The notes under the pieces were generated by a model. That model saw only the letters and a list, made by a program, of their open reading frames with translations. It did not search any database and was not told where the DNA came from. A stretch of 64,000 nt of DNA from positions 1 through 64,000 of the forward strand of contig NZ_SSMD01000012.1 of the NCBI RefSeq assembly GCF_004799325.1, in the 5' to 3' direction. Origin of the DNA: Thalassobius vesicularis. Lineage in GTDB: Bacteria; Pseudomonadota; Alphaproteobacteria; Rhodobacterales; Rhodobacteraceae. Within the stretch, counting starts at the first letter, position 1. The number at the start of each line of letters is the position of its first letter. Shown in pieces: positions 7,408 through 16,095 of this stretch. Made by a program: the position numbers and the translations under genes.

Positions 7408-9960
7408 GTGATTGATCTCAACGATGTCTACGTGCCCTCAGCCCGCCCTGATCTGGGTGTCGTCCGGGACAGGCTGGCGGCGACAGCCCGTGACTGGCTG
7501 CCGGGGCTGTTTCCCGAGGCACGGCTGACCCATGACCGGCGCGCCCTGCGCTGCGCGGATCTGTCGGGGCGCCGTGCCCGCGCCGAGGGCTCCTGTCTCA
7601 TCCATCTCGACGGGCCTTATGCGGGCTGGGGATTTGATTTTGCCACGGGCGAGCGCGCGGGGCCGATCGACCTCATTTATCATGCCACGGGCCTGTGTGA
7701 CGGGCGGCTCTATGAGGAAGCGGCCCGGCTGGCGCAGATGGCGCGCGACGTGCCGGGGAGGCCGGATGCACCGCGACGCCCTGACCACAGCCTGGAAATC
7801 CGCCGGATCCTCGATGGCTGTGCCCCATTGGCAGGCAGTGTGGCGCAGGCCTACCTGCAGTCGCGGGGGCTGGCCGCCCCCCGGTCACCGGACCTGCTCT
7901 TCCATCCCGATCTGACAGATTATGACAGCCGACGTGGCTGGCCGGGCATGGTGGCGATCCCGCGTCTGGCCAATGGCGAAGCTGCCGGTGGCCTGCACCG
8001 TACCTTCCTGCTCGATGACGGCAGCGGTAAGGCGCCGGCTGGCAAGAAGATGCTGGGATCTGTTGGCGGAGCAGCCGTGCGGCTCCTTCCGATGGCGGAG
8101 GACGGGCATCTTGGCGTTGCCGAGGGGATCGAGACGGCGCTCGCAGCCCGGGCGATATTCGGCATTCCGGTCTGGGCGGCACTTTCCGCCGATGGCGTGG
8201 CGCGGTTCCAATGGCCCGAAGGCACGCGGCGCGTCACGATCTTTGCCGATGCGGGCGCCGCCGGGCGTCAGGCTGCGGCCGGTTTGTCGGACCGCCTGAA
8301 CAGGGCGGATATCCCGAACGGGATTGTTGCTCCGCTGCATGGCGATGACTTCAACGACGATCTGCTCAAAGGGGCCCTGAAACCCGATTACGATATTGGG
8401 GCGTTTGTGCCGGATGTTCAGCCTGCGGTCACTGCTGCGGCGCCCGACCCGGAACACCCGGCCGGGGCGCTGGCCGCTGCGACAGAGGCGCTGACGAACC
8501 CGCCCGATCTGACGGATCTCGGAAGCCTCATGGGGCGCGTTGTCATGGCGCGGCTCGAGCCGATGGAAGAGCGCCATGTGCTGTCGCTGATCAAGGCCCG
8601 CACGGGCATCGCCATGTCGATCCTCGATAAGCAACTCGGTGTGCTGCGGCGCCGGCTCAACAGCTCCGGCGATCTTTTGAAACCGGTGGCGCGCCCCGCC
8701 TGGGCCAGCCGGTTGCGGCTGGACCTTTCCGGCACGCCCGAACGCAATGAGGCCAATGTCATCATCGCGCTCGGTTCCGACCCGGCCTTCGCTGGTGCAA
8801 TCGCCTTTGACGAGTTCCGCCAGGAGGTGGTGGTGCTGCGTCCCATGCCCTGGGAGGAGGCAGAAACCGATTGCCCGCGGCCCTGGGAGGACAGCGACGA
8901 CATCCGGCTGGCAGAATGGCTGCAGCATCGGGAGGTCAATGTTGCACCGCTGGTCGTGGGGCGCTCGGTGGGTGCCGTCGCACGCGAACATCGCATTCAT
9001 CCGGTGCGCGCCTATCTCGATCTGCTGCAATGGGATGGCGTGCCCCGTATCGAGACCTGGACCAGCCGCTATCTCGGGGCAGAGCCCACCGATCTGAGCC
9101 ACGCGATGGGCAGCCTCTGGCTGATCTCGGCGGTCGCGCGCATTTGTCGTCCCGGTGTGAAAGCCGACCACATGCTGATCCTTGAAGGTCAACAGGGCGC
9201 GCGTAAATCCACAGCGCTGAAGATCCTTGCCGGGGAGGACTGGTTTACCGACGAGCTGCCCGATCTGGGCTCCAAGGATGCGGCCATTCACATGCAGGGG
9301 GTCTGGATCGTGGAGATTGCCGAGCTCGATGCCATCGGCCGGGCCGAGGTCTCGCGGATCAAGGCCTTCCTCACGCGCACCACTGACCGGTTCCGCCCCC
9401 CTTATGGTCGCCACACCGTCGAGATCAGGCGCCAGTGCGTCTTTGCCGGCACCGTAAATCCTGACACCTACCTGCGCGATGAAACCGGCAACCGCCGCTT
9501 CTGGCCGATCCGCTGCGGCGAGATCGACATCGAGGCGCTCCGCCGGGATCGCGATCAGCTCTGGGCCGAGGCTGTGGCCCGCTTCAGGGCCGGGGCCATC
9601 TGGTGGCTGGAAGACCGGGATCTGCTCAAAGCTGCGCGCGACGAGCAGGACAAGCGATACCAGTCCGATGCCTGGGATGGGCTGATCGATCGCTGGCTCA
9701 CCCATGAAATCCGGGTCGTCGGCGACAGCTTCTCCTCCTTTGATCCGCCCCGGCGGGAAAGCGTGCTGCGTCGCGAGCCGCTGGGGGATGTCTCTGTCGG
9801 GGAAATCCTTGAAGAAGCCATCGGGATTGAGCCAGCGCGCTGGAACCGTGTCGATCAGATGCGCGTGTCCGGGTACCTGAAGAAAAACGGATGGGAACGG
9901 TACCGGACGTATGACGTCGTTGATGGCAAAACGGCGCGGGAGTGGCGGTATCGGAGGTGA
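7408..9960 (+). CDS. Phage primase-helicase (Toprim plus VirE-type ATPase)
   Basis: An 850-residue replication protein read from a GTG. Residues 1-140 are a CHC2-like N-terminus without zinc cysteines. Residues about 230-310 form a Toprim domain (VAEGIETALAA with E239, then FADAGAAG with D281). Residues about 510-760 form a virulence-protein-E/D5-like ATPase with Walker A EGQQGARKST (about 593-602) and IVEIAELDAI, followed by NPDTYLRDETGNRRFWP. The protein ends the early operon. It probably primes and unwinds at the phage origin. The large minus-strand frame over it is an artefact of GC bias. Confidence 0.88.
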   Translation: MIDLNDVYVPSARPDLGVVRDRLAATARDWLPGLFPEARLTHDRRALRCADLSGRRARAEGSCLIHLDGPYAGWGFDFATGERAGPIDLIYHATGLCDGRLYEEAARLAQMARDVPGRPDAPRRPDHSLEIRRILDGCAPLAGSVAQAYLQSRGLAAPRSPDLLFHPDLTDYDSRRGWPGMVAIPRLANGEAAGGLHRTFLLDDGSGKAPAGKKMLGSVGGAAVRLLPMAEDGHLGVAEGIETALAARAIFGIPVWAALSADGVARFQWPEGTRRVTIFADAGAAGRQAAAGLSDRLNRADIPNGIVAPLHGDDFNDDLLKGALKPDYDIGAFVPDVQPAVTAAAPDPEHPAGALAAATEALTNPPDLTDLGSLMGRVVMARLEPMEERHVLSLIKARTGIAMSILDKQLGVLRRRLNSSGDLLKPVARPAWASRLRLDLSGTPERNEANVIIALGSDPAFAGAIAFDEFRQEVVVLRPMPWEEAETDCPRPWEDSDDIRLAEWLQHREVNVAPLVVGRSVGAVAREHRIHPVRAYLDLLQWDGVPRIETWTSRYLGAEPTDLSHAMGSLWLISAVARICRPGVKADHMLILEGQQGARKSTALKILAGEDWFTDELPDLGSKDAAIHMQGVWIVEIAELDAIGRAEVSRIKAFLTRTTDRFRPPYGRHTVEIRRQCVFAGTVNPDTYLRDETGNRRFWPIRCGEIDIEALRRDRDQLWAEAVARFRAGAIWWLEDRDLLKAARDEQDKRYQSDAWDGLIDRWLTHEIRVVGDSFSSFDPPRRESVLRREPLGDVSVGEILEEAIGIEPARWNRVDQMRVSGYLKKNGWERYRTYDVVDGKTAREWRYRR

Positions 9961-10065
9961 CAAGCCGATGGCTGAATATCTTTCAGTAGCTATTCTCCGT
10001 GTGAGTAGACGGCTCAATCTTTTCAGTTTGTTTCGCCGCAGAGATATCGCGAAATAAAAATTTTG

Positions 10066-11694
10066 TCATTTTCTTATTCCAAGAGCTGCAAAAAGCATTG
10101 GGTGAACGCTAAACTTGGTAGAGGCTTCAATCTGGTGTGGTGAAACTGGGCGAGCGGAATCATAGATCCAATCCCAAGGGCGATCCTCTCTCAATTTTAA
10201 TCCAATTGCTCCAATCAAATGAAGTCGATAAAGAGCCTCTTGCGCCAGCTCGGCAGCCTCAAGGTTTATATTGCCGTTGACATAATCGACCAATTTCTTC
10301 CATAGGTCGTCGTTATGGCAATCGGATTTTTTACCAAGCGCATCGTATAGTTCTTCCAGAAGCTTGCTGTGCATCAATTCTGAAGCACTACGATAAGCTG
10401 GTTTTCCTCTTAGAATTTCAATTACTTCACTAATTGCCGGGAAGGTTCCTGACCATTCGTGGATTAATGTTTCGTGTCGAAGGTTGGAGTAGTTAGATTC
10501 TCCTCGCAAGAATGCATTTTTACTTACCGCTGATTTTCCCTCTGCAGCTTGTAAGGCCAAGTTGATAAAGTTTATTACATCTCGCGGCCGGTTCAGTGTG
10601 CGCGCGACGAGATACTCCCAAGGTGCAGTGCGTGTGTCGGGGTATTGTTTGAAGACATCGTCAAATGAAACATTTTCGGAAGAGTATTTCCACCTAAATA
10701 GTTCTCTAATTCGTTTTTCAGCCAAAGTTCGAAGTTGCGACTTCGACCACCTTAACCGTATGATCAGGTCTTCATATTTTTCAATCTGACGTTGGGATGA
10801 CGGTGTTTCCTGTACCATGCGAATGTACAGATCATTTCGCAAAGCAACGGCGACTTGAAAATTTCTCAGTTTTTTTAAGCTTTTTAGGCACTCAAACAGC
10901 GATTGAAGCAGTTGAAATTTTATATCGTCATCAACCCAGTGCTCGTCCAGCCCATCGACTGTAATATAGAATTTATCTTGCCGGTCGCGCGTATAATCTG
11001 AGAGTGCAGAGATTACAGTGGGTAATTCAGATATGGTTATGTCGTTCAAAAACTTTTTAGCTCTCTGTTGTAGTTGGACTTTCTGCTGACTTCCGAGGCT
11101 GTGAAGATAGCCAGCTTTCCCGACAAATTTCTTCATTTCGCCGCCAAAGTTGGTGCTAAATTCACGTTCAAGTGAATCGGAAAGTTCAATCACGTTCTCG
11201 TCAACAGTATTCCAAAACTGGTCCTCATGATCGTTAACAAACTTTTCGAGTTTCTCTCGCTGTTTGCTGCGTGTTATCGCATCAAAGATTTTCGATATCT
11301 TAAATCTAAACTGGTCTTTACTAGGCGCCTCTAATGCGATGCGTATGTATTCGATACAAAAAACATGCTTCCACAGAGCTTGAAAAAATAGAGTCAGATC
11401 AACATCTAGTCCTTGGAGAAATGCAATTGTATCGCTGTTTGCAATATGGTTCATAGCCATATCGTGGACGATCAATTCAGAGCAATTCTCCAAATTCCGC
11501 CCCATCATTCTTAGGATGGCAGTTTTTCCAGCCCCAGTGCTTCCCAGCAAAAATGTGCTTGGGCTGTTTGTGTCGATTAGATCGCTGTATGATGGATGGT
11601 CTACGAAACATTTAAAAAGAAATTCATCATCGTGCTCGGCGCCATTTTGTCCGATATTGACACCCTCTTTTAGAACTATTTTGTTTGCGTTCAT
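10066..11694 (-). CDS. Sll1717-type P-loop ATPase, probable phage-borne defence or accessory gene
   Basis: A 542-residue STAND/KAP-like NTPase. Walker A is LLGSTGAGKT (about 49-58) and Walker B is YITVDGLDEHW (about 243-253). A sensor-type ALRND lies at 285-289 and an RPRDVINF segment at 369-376, as in the Sll1717/KAP group. The C-terminal 160 residues are helical and could be a sensor. It is on the strand opposite the early operon. It is much poorer in GC than its neighbours (one sampled 60-base line counts 25 G/C), a sign of recent acquisition. Such ATPases occur in anti-phage contexts; that role is inferred here. Confidence 0.75.
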   Translation of the reverse strand: MNANKIVLKEGVNIGQNGAEHDDEFLFKCFVDHPSYSDLIDTNSPSTFLLGSTGAGKTAILRMMGRNLENCSELIVHDMAMNHIANSDTIAFLQGLDVDLTLFFQALWKHVFCIEYIRIALEAPSKDQFRFKISKIFDAITRSKQREKLEKFVNDHEDQFWNTVDENVIELSDSLEREFSTNFGGEMKKFVGKAGYLHSLGSQQKVQLQQRAKKFLNDITISELPTVISALSDYTRDRQDKFYITVDGLDEHWVDDDIKFQLLQSLFECLKSLKKLRNFQVAVALRNDLYIRMVQETPSSQRQIEKYEDLIIRLRWSKSQLRTLAEKRIRELFRWKYSSENVSFDDVFKQYPDTRTAPWEYLVARTLNRPRDVINFINLALQAAEGKSAVSKNAFLRGESNYSNLRHETLIHEWSGTFPAISEVIEILRGKPAYRSASELMHSKLLEELYDALGKKSDCHNDDLWKKLVDYVNGNINLEAAELAQEALYRLHLIGAIGLKLREDRPWDWIYDSARPVSPHQIEASTKFSVHPMLFAALGIRK

Positions 11695-12018
11695 CTAAGT
11701 CTCTTTGATTGTAGCGTTTTATTTTTCTGGATGTGCGTTTTGCTTGATATGCGGACACTCGCCGCCGGATCGGTAGAATGCCGCCTCTTTCTTATCCAGA
11801 ACTGGGAAGATCGACCAAGGGATCGATGAGACCATAGAGGCCCCGTGAATCTCGGGGTGCCTGAATGGTCGGCAGAGGTGTTGCTTCGAGAAGATGAGCA
11901 AGCAGATCTTCAGCAAAGAAGTGCATTGAAAGGCTCCGGATCAAATTGCCAGCGGCGGATGGCGCTGAGCGCACAGAATGACGTTGCCCCCGAACCTTAA
12001 TCCGGGGGCTGCGTGGTA
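11695..12018. other. Low-coding gap with a gene remnant
   Basis: About 320 bases between the P-loop ATPase start and the M48 gene stop. The first 60 bases are AT-rich and may hold the ATPase promoter. The rest holds the short frame described at 11792-11926. I see no other convincing gene. Confidence 0.5.
11792..11926 (-). pseudogene. Possible truncated GIY-YIG-like phage gene (N-terminus only)
   Basis: A 44-residue frame with a proper GGAG site before its ATG. It reads MHFFAEDLLAHLLEAT and later RGLYGLIDP before a stop. GLYGLID resembles the start of a GIY-YIG-type domain seen in Rhodobacterales phage proteins, recalled from memory rather than compared. The second half of such a domain would follow, but only short frames are present downstream. 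I read it as a decayed remnant left where cargo inserted; a true small protein is the alternative. Confidence 0.35.
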
Positions 12019-12837
12019 TTACTTGCGTCTCTCCAGGGCCTGTCGCTGCCTGATCTGATCGTCTACAGCGATCACGGTGGCCAGTCGTTTTTCATCCGGC
12101 GGATGGGTGCCCCAGAAGCTGAGTTTGCCAGCCTCCGTCCGGGCTTTTTCGGGCCGGGCGAAGAATTTGGCACCCTTGACCGGGTCGTATCCGGCCGCCG
12201 CAGCGATGCGCGTCCCAAGGGTATCGCTTTCCAGCTCATAGGACTGCGAGTAAGCCATGCTGCCCGCGGCCGCGCCGATCTGCATGTTCCGGTCAATCGC
12301 ATTCGGATCGTAATACTGACCCGCTGCCGCCGATTGCGAATTCGCATATGCGGTAATCGCACCAAGAATGATCGCCCCCACCAGGGCTTGCTGCTTCTGC
12401 TTCTCGATGTGGCGGCCAATCAGATGCCCATATTCATGGCTCATAATGAAGGCGACTTCGTGATCGCTTTCGGCATCCTGCAGGATGGGCATGGACAACC
12501 GGATGACAGGTTTTTCCTTCACATAGGTGAAATATGCGTTGCGCTCTTTCATCTCGCGATCGATCTGGATCGAAACCTTGCAGTCGAAACCCTGTCGTTC
12601 CGCAGTTTCCTGAGCGCAGAGTTTTTCCGCCACGGGGGCAACCCGTGCGGCGACACGCCTGAAGCGCCCCTCGGCAACGTTTTTGGAAGCCTGCGACCTG
12701 TTGGTGTCGTTCTTCGCCTGCTGGAACATTGTCTGGGCGCGGGACGCAGAGCTTTCGTCCAGGTCAGGCAAAACATAGGTCGTGCCACATCCGGAAAGTG
12801 CAGCGGTAATTCCAAGTACTATCAGACCTTTGCGCAC
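12019..12837 (-). CDS. M48-family metallopeptidase lipoprotein
   Basis: A 272-residue protein with a lipoprotein signal ending in the lipobox LSGC (C17). It therefore acts at the cell envelope. The zinc site is HEYGH (H134, E135, H138), with the downstream glutamate in YELESDTLG (about E201). The family includes HtpX/BepA-like peptidases, and this short form lacks multiple membrane spans or TPR repeats. It lies on the minus strand between phage replication genes and the repeat array, so it is probably a lysogenic-conversion gene rather than a phage core gene. Confidence 0.85.
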   Translation of the reverse strand: MRKGLIVLGITAALSGCGTTYVLPDLDESSASRAQTMFQQAKNDTNRSQASKNVAEGRFRRVAARVAPVAEKLCAQETAERQGFDCKVSIQIDREMKERNAYFTYVKEKPVIRLSMPILQDAESDHEVAFIMSHEYGHLIGRHIEKQKQQALVGAIILGAITAYANSQSAAAGQYYDPNAIDRNMQIGAAAGSMAYSQSYELESDTLGTRIAAAAGYDPVKGAKFFARPEKARTEAGKLSFWGTHPPDEKRLATVIAVDDQIRQRQALERRK

Positions 12838-13118
12838 ACGATTCTCTCCTCCGATCTGGTTTTATGACTACTTTTGATAAGTGCGAAAATATCTCTTCGC
12901 AACCATGGGAATGCATTTCGCAGGACGCGGAGGAGGTTCGGAGAGCCGCCGTTGGCAGTCTGGCAAGAGGTGTCAGGGTAGTATGATTGGCTGTTTTTTC
13001 AGTGGATGCTGGCATGGCGGCCATGAAAAACACCATGCAAGGTGTTCGGGCTTGATTGAGAATAAACTTTTCTGAACCGCTTTCGTTTTTTCCGCCAAAC
13101 CTGGGTTCCGTTCCGTTT
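12838..13118. other. Intergenic stretch before the repeat array
   Basis: I see no convincing gene here; a 64-codon plus-strand frame at 12881-13075 lacks a ribosome site and motif. It probably carries the promoter of the M48 gene on the minus strand. Confidence 0.4.
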
Positions 13119-13414
13119 GTCCCAACCCTCATGTTTGTCCCAACCTCGTCCTAACCTCAGCAAGGGGTTGGGACGAGAATTTCCCGTTTGATTTCAACGT
13201 CGTCCCAACCTCCCCCCTTTTGTCCCAACCTTTTTGCTTACTTTGTATGTGGAGTATGGAACCACCGGGAAAACCTACACGCTATATGAAAAAGGTAGGG
13301 GAGGGGTTGGGACGAGGACAGGTTGGGACAATATTGCTTATGCTGTTGATAATAATTAACTAAATTCCGTCCCGACCTCTGCTCGAGGTTGGGACGAGAC
13401 GAGGAGGTTGGGAC
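13119..13414. repeat. Eleven-copy GTCCCAACC repeat array (candidate origin or operator)
   Basis: Plus-orientation copies of GTCCCAACC start at 13119, 13137, 13202 and 13222. One-mismatch copies start at 13148 (GTCCTAACC) and 13369 (GTCCCGACC). Inverted copies GGTTGGGAC start at 13166, 13305, 13321, 13387 and 13406. The copies at 13369 and 13387 make a near-perfect 11-bp inverted repeat with a 5-bp centre. An AT-rich tract (about 13332-13367, including TTGATAATAATTAACTAA) lies within the array. Many direct and inverted iterons plus an AT-rich unwinding-like stretch next to a resolvase gene fit a phage replication origin. A multi-site operator is the alternative. Confidence 0.7.
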
Positions 13415-13535
13415 AAAACTGAACGGTCCGAAAGTGTATCACTTGCCCTGCGGTTTTCCTTGTCTGTCACTCTGCGGCAGGTTAATTTGCCCTTGACCAA
13501 AGCCGAAGGCCCACTCGAACTCGTGAGCCTTCACC

Positions 13536-14057
13536 ATGAACACACAAGAAGAGATCCCGACCAACGCACTGCCGCAAACCGCTGGCAGTGTCCGCACCAT
13601 CCTTGCCCTCGATCTGGGCACCGCAACCGGCTGGGCGATCCGCGGCTATGACGGGCTGATCACCAGCGGCACTGTCAGCTTCAGGCCCGGTCGCTACGAT
13701 GGCGGTGGCATGCGCTACCTGCGCTTCACCAACTGGCTGACCGAGCTTGACCGGCTGTCCGGGCCGGTAGAAGCGATTTACTTTGAAGAGGTGCGCCGCC
13801 ACGCAGGGACCGATGCAAGCCACGTCTATGGTGGTCTGATGGCCACGCTGACGGCCTGGGCTGAACTACGGGGCATCCCGTATCAGGGTGTGCCGGTGGG
13901 CACCATCAAACTCCATGCCACTGGCAAGGGGAATGCCTCCAAACAGGCGATGATCGACGCGGCACGCGCCCGTGGTTTCCACCCAGCTGACGACAATGAA
14001 GCGGATGCCATTGCCATCCTGCTCTGGGCGCTGGAAAGCAAGGGAGGGCTGGGCTGA
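13536..14057 (+). CDS. RuvC-like Holliday junction resolvase
   Basis: A 173-residue RNase H-fold nuclease of the phage RuvC type. The first acidic site is in LALDLGTATGWA (D26), the second in YFEEVRR (about E88-E89), and the last in DDNEADAIAI near the C-terminus. These are the expected catalytic carboxylates. It would resolve branched phage DNA before packaging. It lies directly downstream of the repeat array and overlaps the next gene by one base. Confidence 0.82.
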   Translation: MNTQEEIPTNALPQTAGSVRTILALDLGTATGWAIRGYDGLITSGTVSFRPGRYDGGGMRYLRFTNWLTELDRLSGPVEAIYFEEVRRHAGTDASHVYGGLMATLTAWAELRGIPYQGVPVGTIKLHATGKGNASKQAMIDAARARGFHPADDNEADAIAILLWALESKGGLG

Positions 14058-14257
14058 TGGGCATGCGGTTCACGCCCAGAGGCTACGGCGGTCATCGCCG
14101 CAGCCCCGACGAGGTCAAGCGCGATGGCTGGCAGGAACAGGGCGTTCTGGCGGTCAGCATCGATGATCACCGGCTGAGCTGGCCGGAACGGGAACTGGTC
14201 CGTCAGCTCGGAGAAAAGCTCTATGGCCGGCGGGACGGGGAGGTGAGCGATGACTGA
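14057..14257 (+). CDS. Small hypothetical protein (66 aa)
   Basis: Translationally coupled on both sides: it starts in a TGATG overlap with the resolvase gene and overlaps the DUF6362 start by 8 bases. It is basic at the N-terminus (MRFTPRGYGGHRRSPDE) and has no motif I can name. Confidence 0.55.
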   Translation: MGMRFTPRGYGGHRRSPDEVKRDGWQEQGVLAVSIDDHRLSWPERELVRQLGEKLYGRRDGEVSDD

Positions 14258-14672
14258 CTGGACCCGTGCCCGTGTGGCCGATCGGCTGGATCTGGCTGCA
14301 GAAGTGATGCGTGCTCTGCCGCCGGTTCGCCCGCAGGGCTATATCAGCACCTGGCCGGCTTATCTCCACAGCTTCGCCGATCAGGTGGGGCAGGAGGCAA
14401 AACTCAAGCGCCCGCTGCCATCACCGCGCATGATCACCGAGGCCGACGAGGCGATGCTCTGGCTGCGCTGGGTGGACAAGGACATTGGTCAGATCCTCTG
14501 GGCACGCGCGAACCGCAAGCCTTGGAAGGGGATCTGCTGGGAGCAGGGGATCAGCCGGGCCACCGCCAACCGGCGGCACGAATATGGTCTGGCTGTGATC
14601 GTCTGGCGGCTCAATGGCATGGTGCCACCGAAGAAGCGGTCGATGGAATACGTGATTGAACGGACTCGGTAA
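14250..14672 (+). CDS. DUF6362-like phage protein with HTH-type C-terminus
   Basis: A 140-residue protein matching the pattern I know as DUF6362: RPQGYISTWPAYLHSF near residue 28, DEAMLWLRWVDKD around 70, and WKGICWEQGISRATANRRHEYG near 95, which reads as a helix-turn-helix. In related phages it lies at the end of the early region and is a candidate late-gene regulator. Its last codons are repeated downstream at 14880-14915. Confidence 0.7.
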   Translation: MTDWTRARVADRLDLAAEVMRALPPVRPQGYISTWPAYLHSFADQVGQEAKLKRPLPSPRMITEADEAMLWLRWVDKDIGQILWARANRKPWKGICWEQGISRATANRRHEYGLAVIVWRLNGMVPPKKRSMEYVIERTR

Positions 14673-15006
14673 GTTTTAACAGGGACGATCCGTTATTCAG
14701 GCTTTTCCCTCTATTCTTTAGTAAGAGGGTGGGCCAATTATAGGTTGCCGCGAAGACGTGCGGGCAGAACCAGAGGCTGGATCAGTTCGTTGAAACAAGC
14801 GCTGGCGGTGAGCGCGTCCGGACCTTTGTGCTGGCCTCGTTGCCGCCTGTCCCACCTCTGGAGCTGACGCAACTCATGGCGGTCGATGGAATATGTGATC
14901 GAGCGGACAGCCTGATGGTGGCGCCGTACCGGAATGGCGCGGCACCTCGACCTTGACCTTTTCAGGCATGGACGTATATACCATTGTATGCTCATAGGGG
15001 GTAATC
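14673..15006. other. Gap with recombination scar upstream of AbrB/Doc
   Basis: About 330 bases without a credible gene. It contains the duplicated DUF6362 tail (14880-14915). Upstream of the AbrB start lies sequence TTGACC (14953-14958) that could be a -35 box. The minus-strand frame at 14738-14995 has no support. Confidence 0.45.
14880..14915 (+). pseudogene. Remnant 3' end of a second DUF6362 gene
   Basis: Twelve codons read RSMEYVIERTA and a stop, in parallel with the true gene end at 14637-14672 (RSMEYVIERTR and a stop). The DNA differs at only a few, mostly third, codon positions. The upstream part of this second copy is absent. This is best explained by illegitimate or homologous exchange with a relative whose DUF6362 gene was followed by the AbrB/Doc pair. 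Confidence 0.7.
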
Positions 15007-15231
15007 ATGTTCGAAACCCGAATTCGCAAAGTCGGCAATTCTGCCGTGGTCACGCTGTCTGCTGAAATGCTTGCCGCTTTGGATGCGCGGGAAGGTGACA
15101 CCGTTTATCTGGTGCGCGGAGATGATGGCAGTCTGAAAATCACGCCGCAGAACCCTGAGCTGGCCGCGGCCCTGGCGGCTGCCCAGATCGTAATGGATGA
15201 AAACCGCGATATGCTTCAGGCTCTGGCGTGA
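15007..15231 (+). CDS. AbrB/MazE-type antitoxin
   Basis: A 74-residue protein with a swapped-hairpin AbrB DNA-binding domain (IRKVGNSAVVTLSAEMLAAL, DTVYLVRGDDGSLKI). Its C-terminal tail (ENRDMLQALA) is of the kind that caps a toxin. The antitoxin stop and Doc start overlap in GTGA. It probably represses its own operon and neutralises the Doc toxin. Confidence 0.88.
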   Translation: MFETRIRKVGNSAVVTLSAEMLAALDAREGDTVYLVRGDDGSLKITPQNPELAAALAAAQIVMDENRDMLQALA

Positions 15232-15620
15232 GCAATCTGATCTGGGTGCCGCTGCAGGCGGTCGTGATCATTCATGATCGCCAGATCGCACGGCATGGCG
15301 GCGCGGCCGGACTTCGGGATATCGGGTTGCTGGAGGGCGCTCTCGAGCGGCCGCGCAACAAGGCTGCCTATGGCAAGCCCGGTCTGGAGGAGGTGGCTGC
15401 CGCCTATGCCTTCGGTATTGCAAAGGCGCATGCGTTCGTTGATGGCAACAAGCGCACGGCTTTCGTCACGTCGGCCACGTTCCTGCGGCTGAATGGCTTC
15501 GGCTTGCGGCCTGATCCGCTCGATGGTGTCAGGGCAATGGAAGATCTGGCGTCCAGCCTTCTCTCAGAGGACGAGTTCGGTGCCTGGCTCGGAAAGCTCA
15601 TGGTTCCGATTGCACCGTGA
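15228..15620 (+). CDS. doc: Doc/Fic-family toxin (death on curing)
   Basis: A 130-residue Fic-fold protein with the motif HAFVDGNKRT, the Doc variant of HxFx(D/N)(G/A)NKRT. In P1, Doc phosphorylates elongation factor Tu, and family members act as addiction toxins. It starts at GTG 15228, overlapping the antitoxin stop. As part of a prophage it would stabilise lysogeny. Confidence 0.9.
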   Translation: MSNLIWVPLQAVVIIHDRQIARHGGAAGLRDIGLLEGALERPRNKAAYGKPGLEEVAAAYAFGIAKAHAFVDGNKRTAFVTSATFLRLNGFGLRPDPLDGVRAMEDLASSLLSEDEFGAWLGKLMVPIAP

Positions 15621-16095
15621 CCTGTCCGTCGTCCTGTCAACCCTGTTCGCTCCTGCGAGACAGTTTCCGGTGAGACACTGCAAGCTGTGACAGATGCCCG
15701 GCGAGAGGCTATAGAAACGATAAGATGGTTGTCGTGTGGCCGGGTGAGACCGGCTGGTCTGAACAGGTTTCCGGGGGTACAGATGGGTATCGGTTGGCGG
15801 AACAAACTCTCTCCGGTCGATTTTGCGAGACACGCAAGCTGTTGATAATTAACGGGTCCTTCCCGGCGACCAACGTATTCGGGGGGGCGCAGCGCGGCGC
15901 TTTCCCAGTCACACCCTAAAAAATACCCGTTTCGTTTCGCTTTGAGCGCTGACATAACAAAACAAGGGCCTGAGGGCTCTTCAAACACCCTCTGAACCGA
16001 AACGAGGGGGGCGACCCCATTTCGGTTTGGCAGCCAAAGCCGTTTCGCTTTCGCGGAGCTTCGGTTCGCTTCGGGACAAAGATCAGGACATCACC
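15621..16095. promoter_or_regulatory. Regulatory gap with CGTTTCG repeats before ParB-MTase gene
   Basis: About 475 bases with no credible gene. The 3' third holds an 11-bp direct repeat CGTTTCGCTTT (15933-15943 and 16041-16051), an inverted form CCGAAACG near 15997, and related TTCGGTT copies near 16021 and 16061. The cluster sits just upstream of a protein with a ParB-like domain, so it may be an operator or partition-like site. An AGGA site at 16085 precedes the ATG. Confidence 0.45.

Noticed and set aside
7885-10017. Minus-strand frame of 710 aa
   Set aside because: Antisense of the primase-helicase gene; no family-like motif.
12881-13075. Plus-strand frame of 64 aa
   Set aside because: No ribosome site, no motif and Cys/Gly-rich shadow-like composition.
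13119-13414. CRISPR array
   Set aside because: Repeats are 9 bp, in both orientations and unevenly spaced, with no spacer pattern.
15725-15919. Plus-strand frame of 64 aa before the ParB-MTase
   Set aside because: No ribosome site and no recognisable motif; lies in a regulatory gap.
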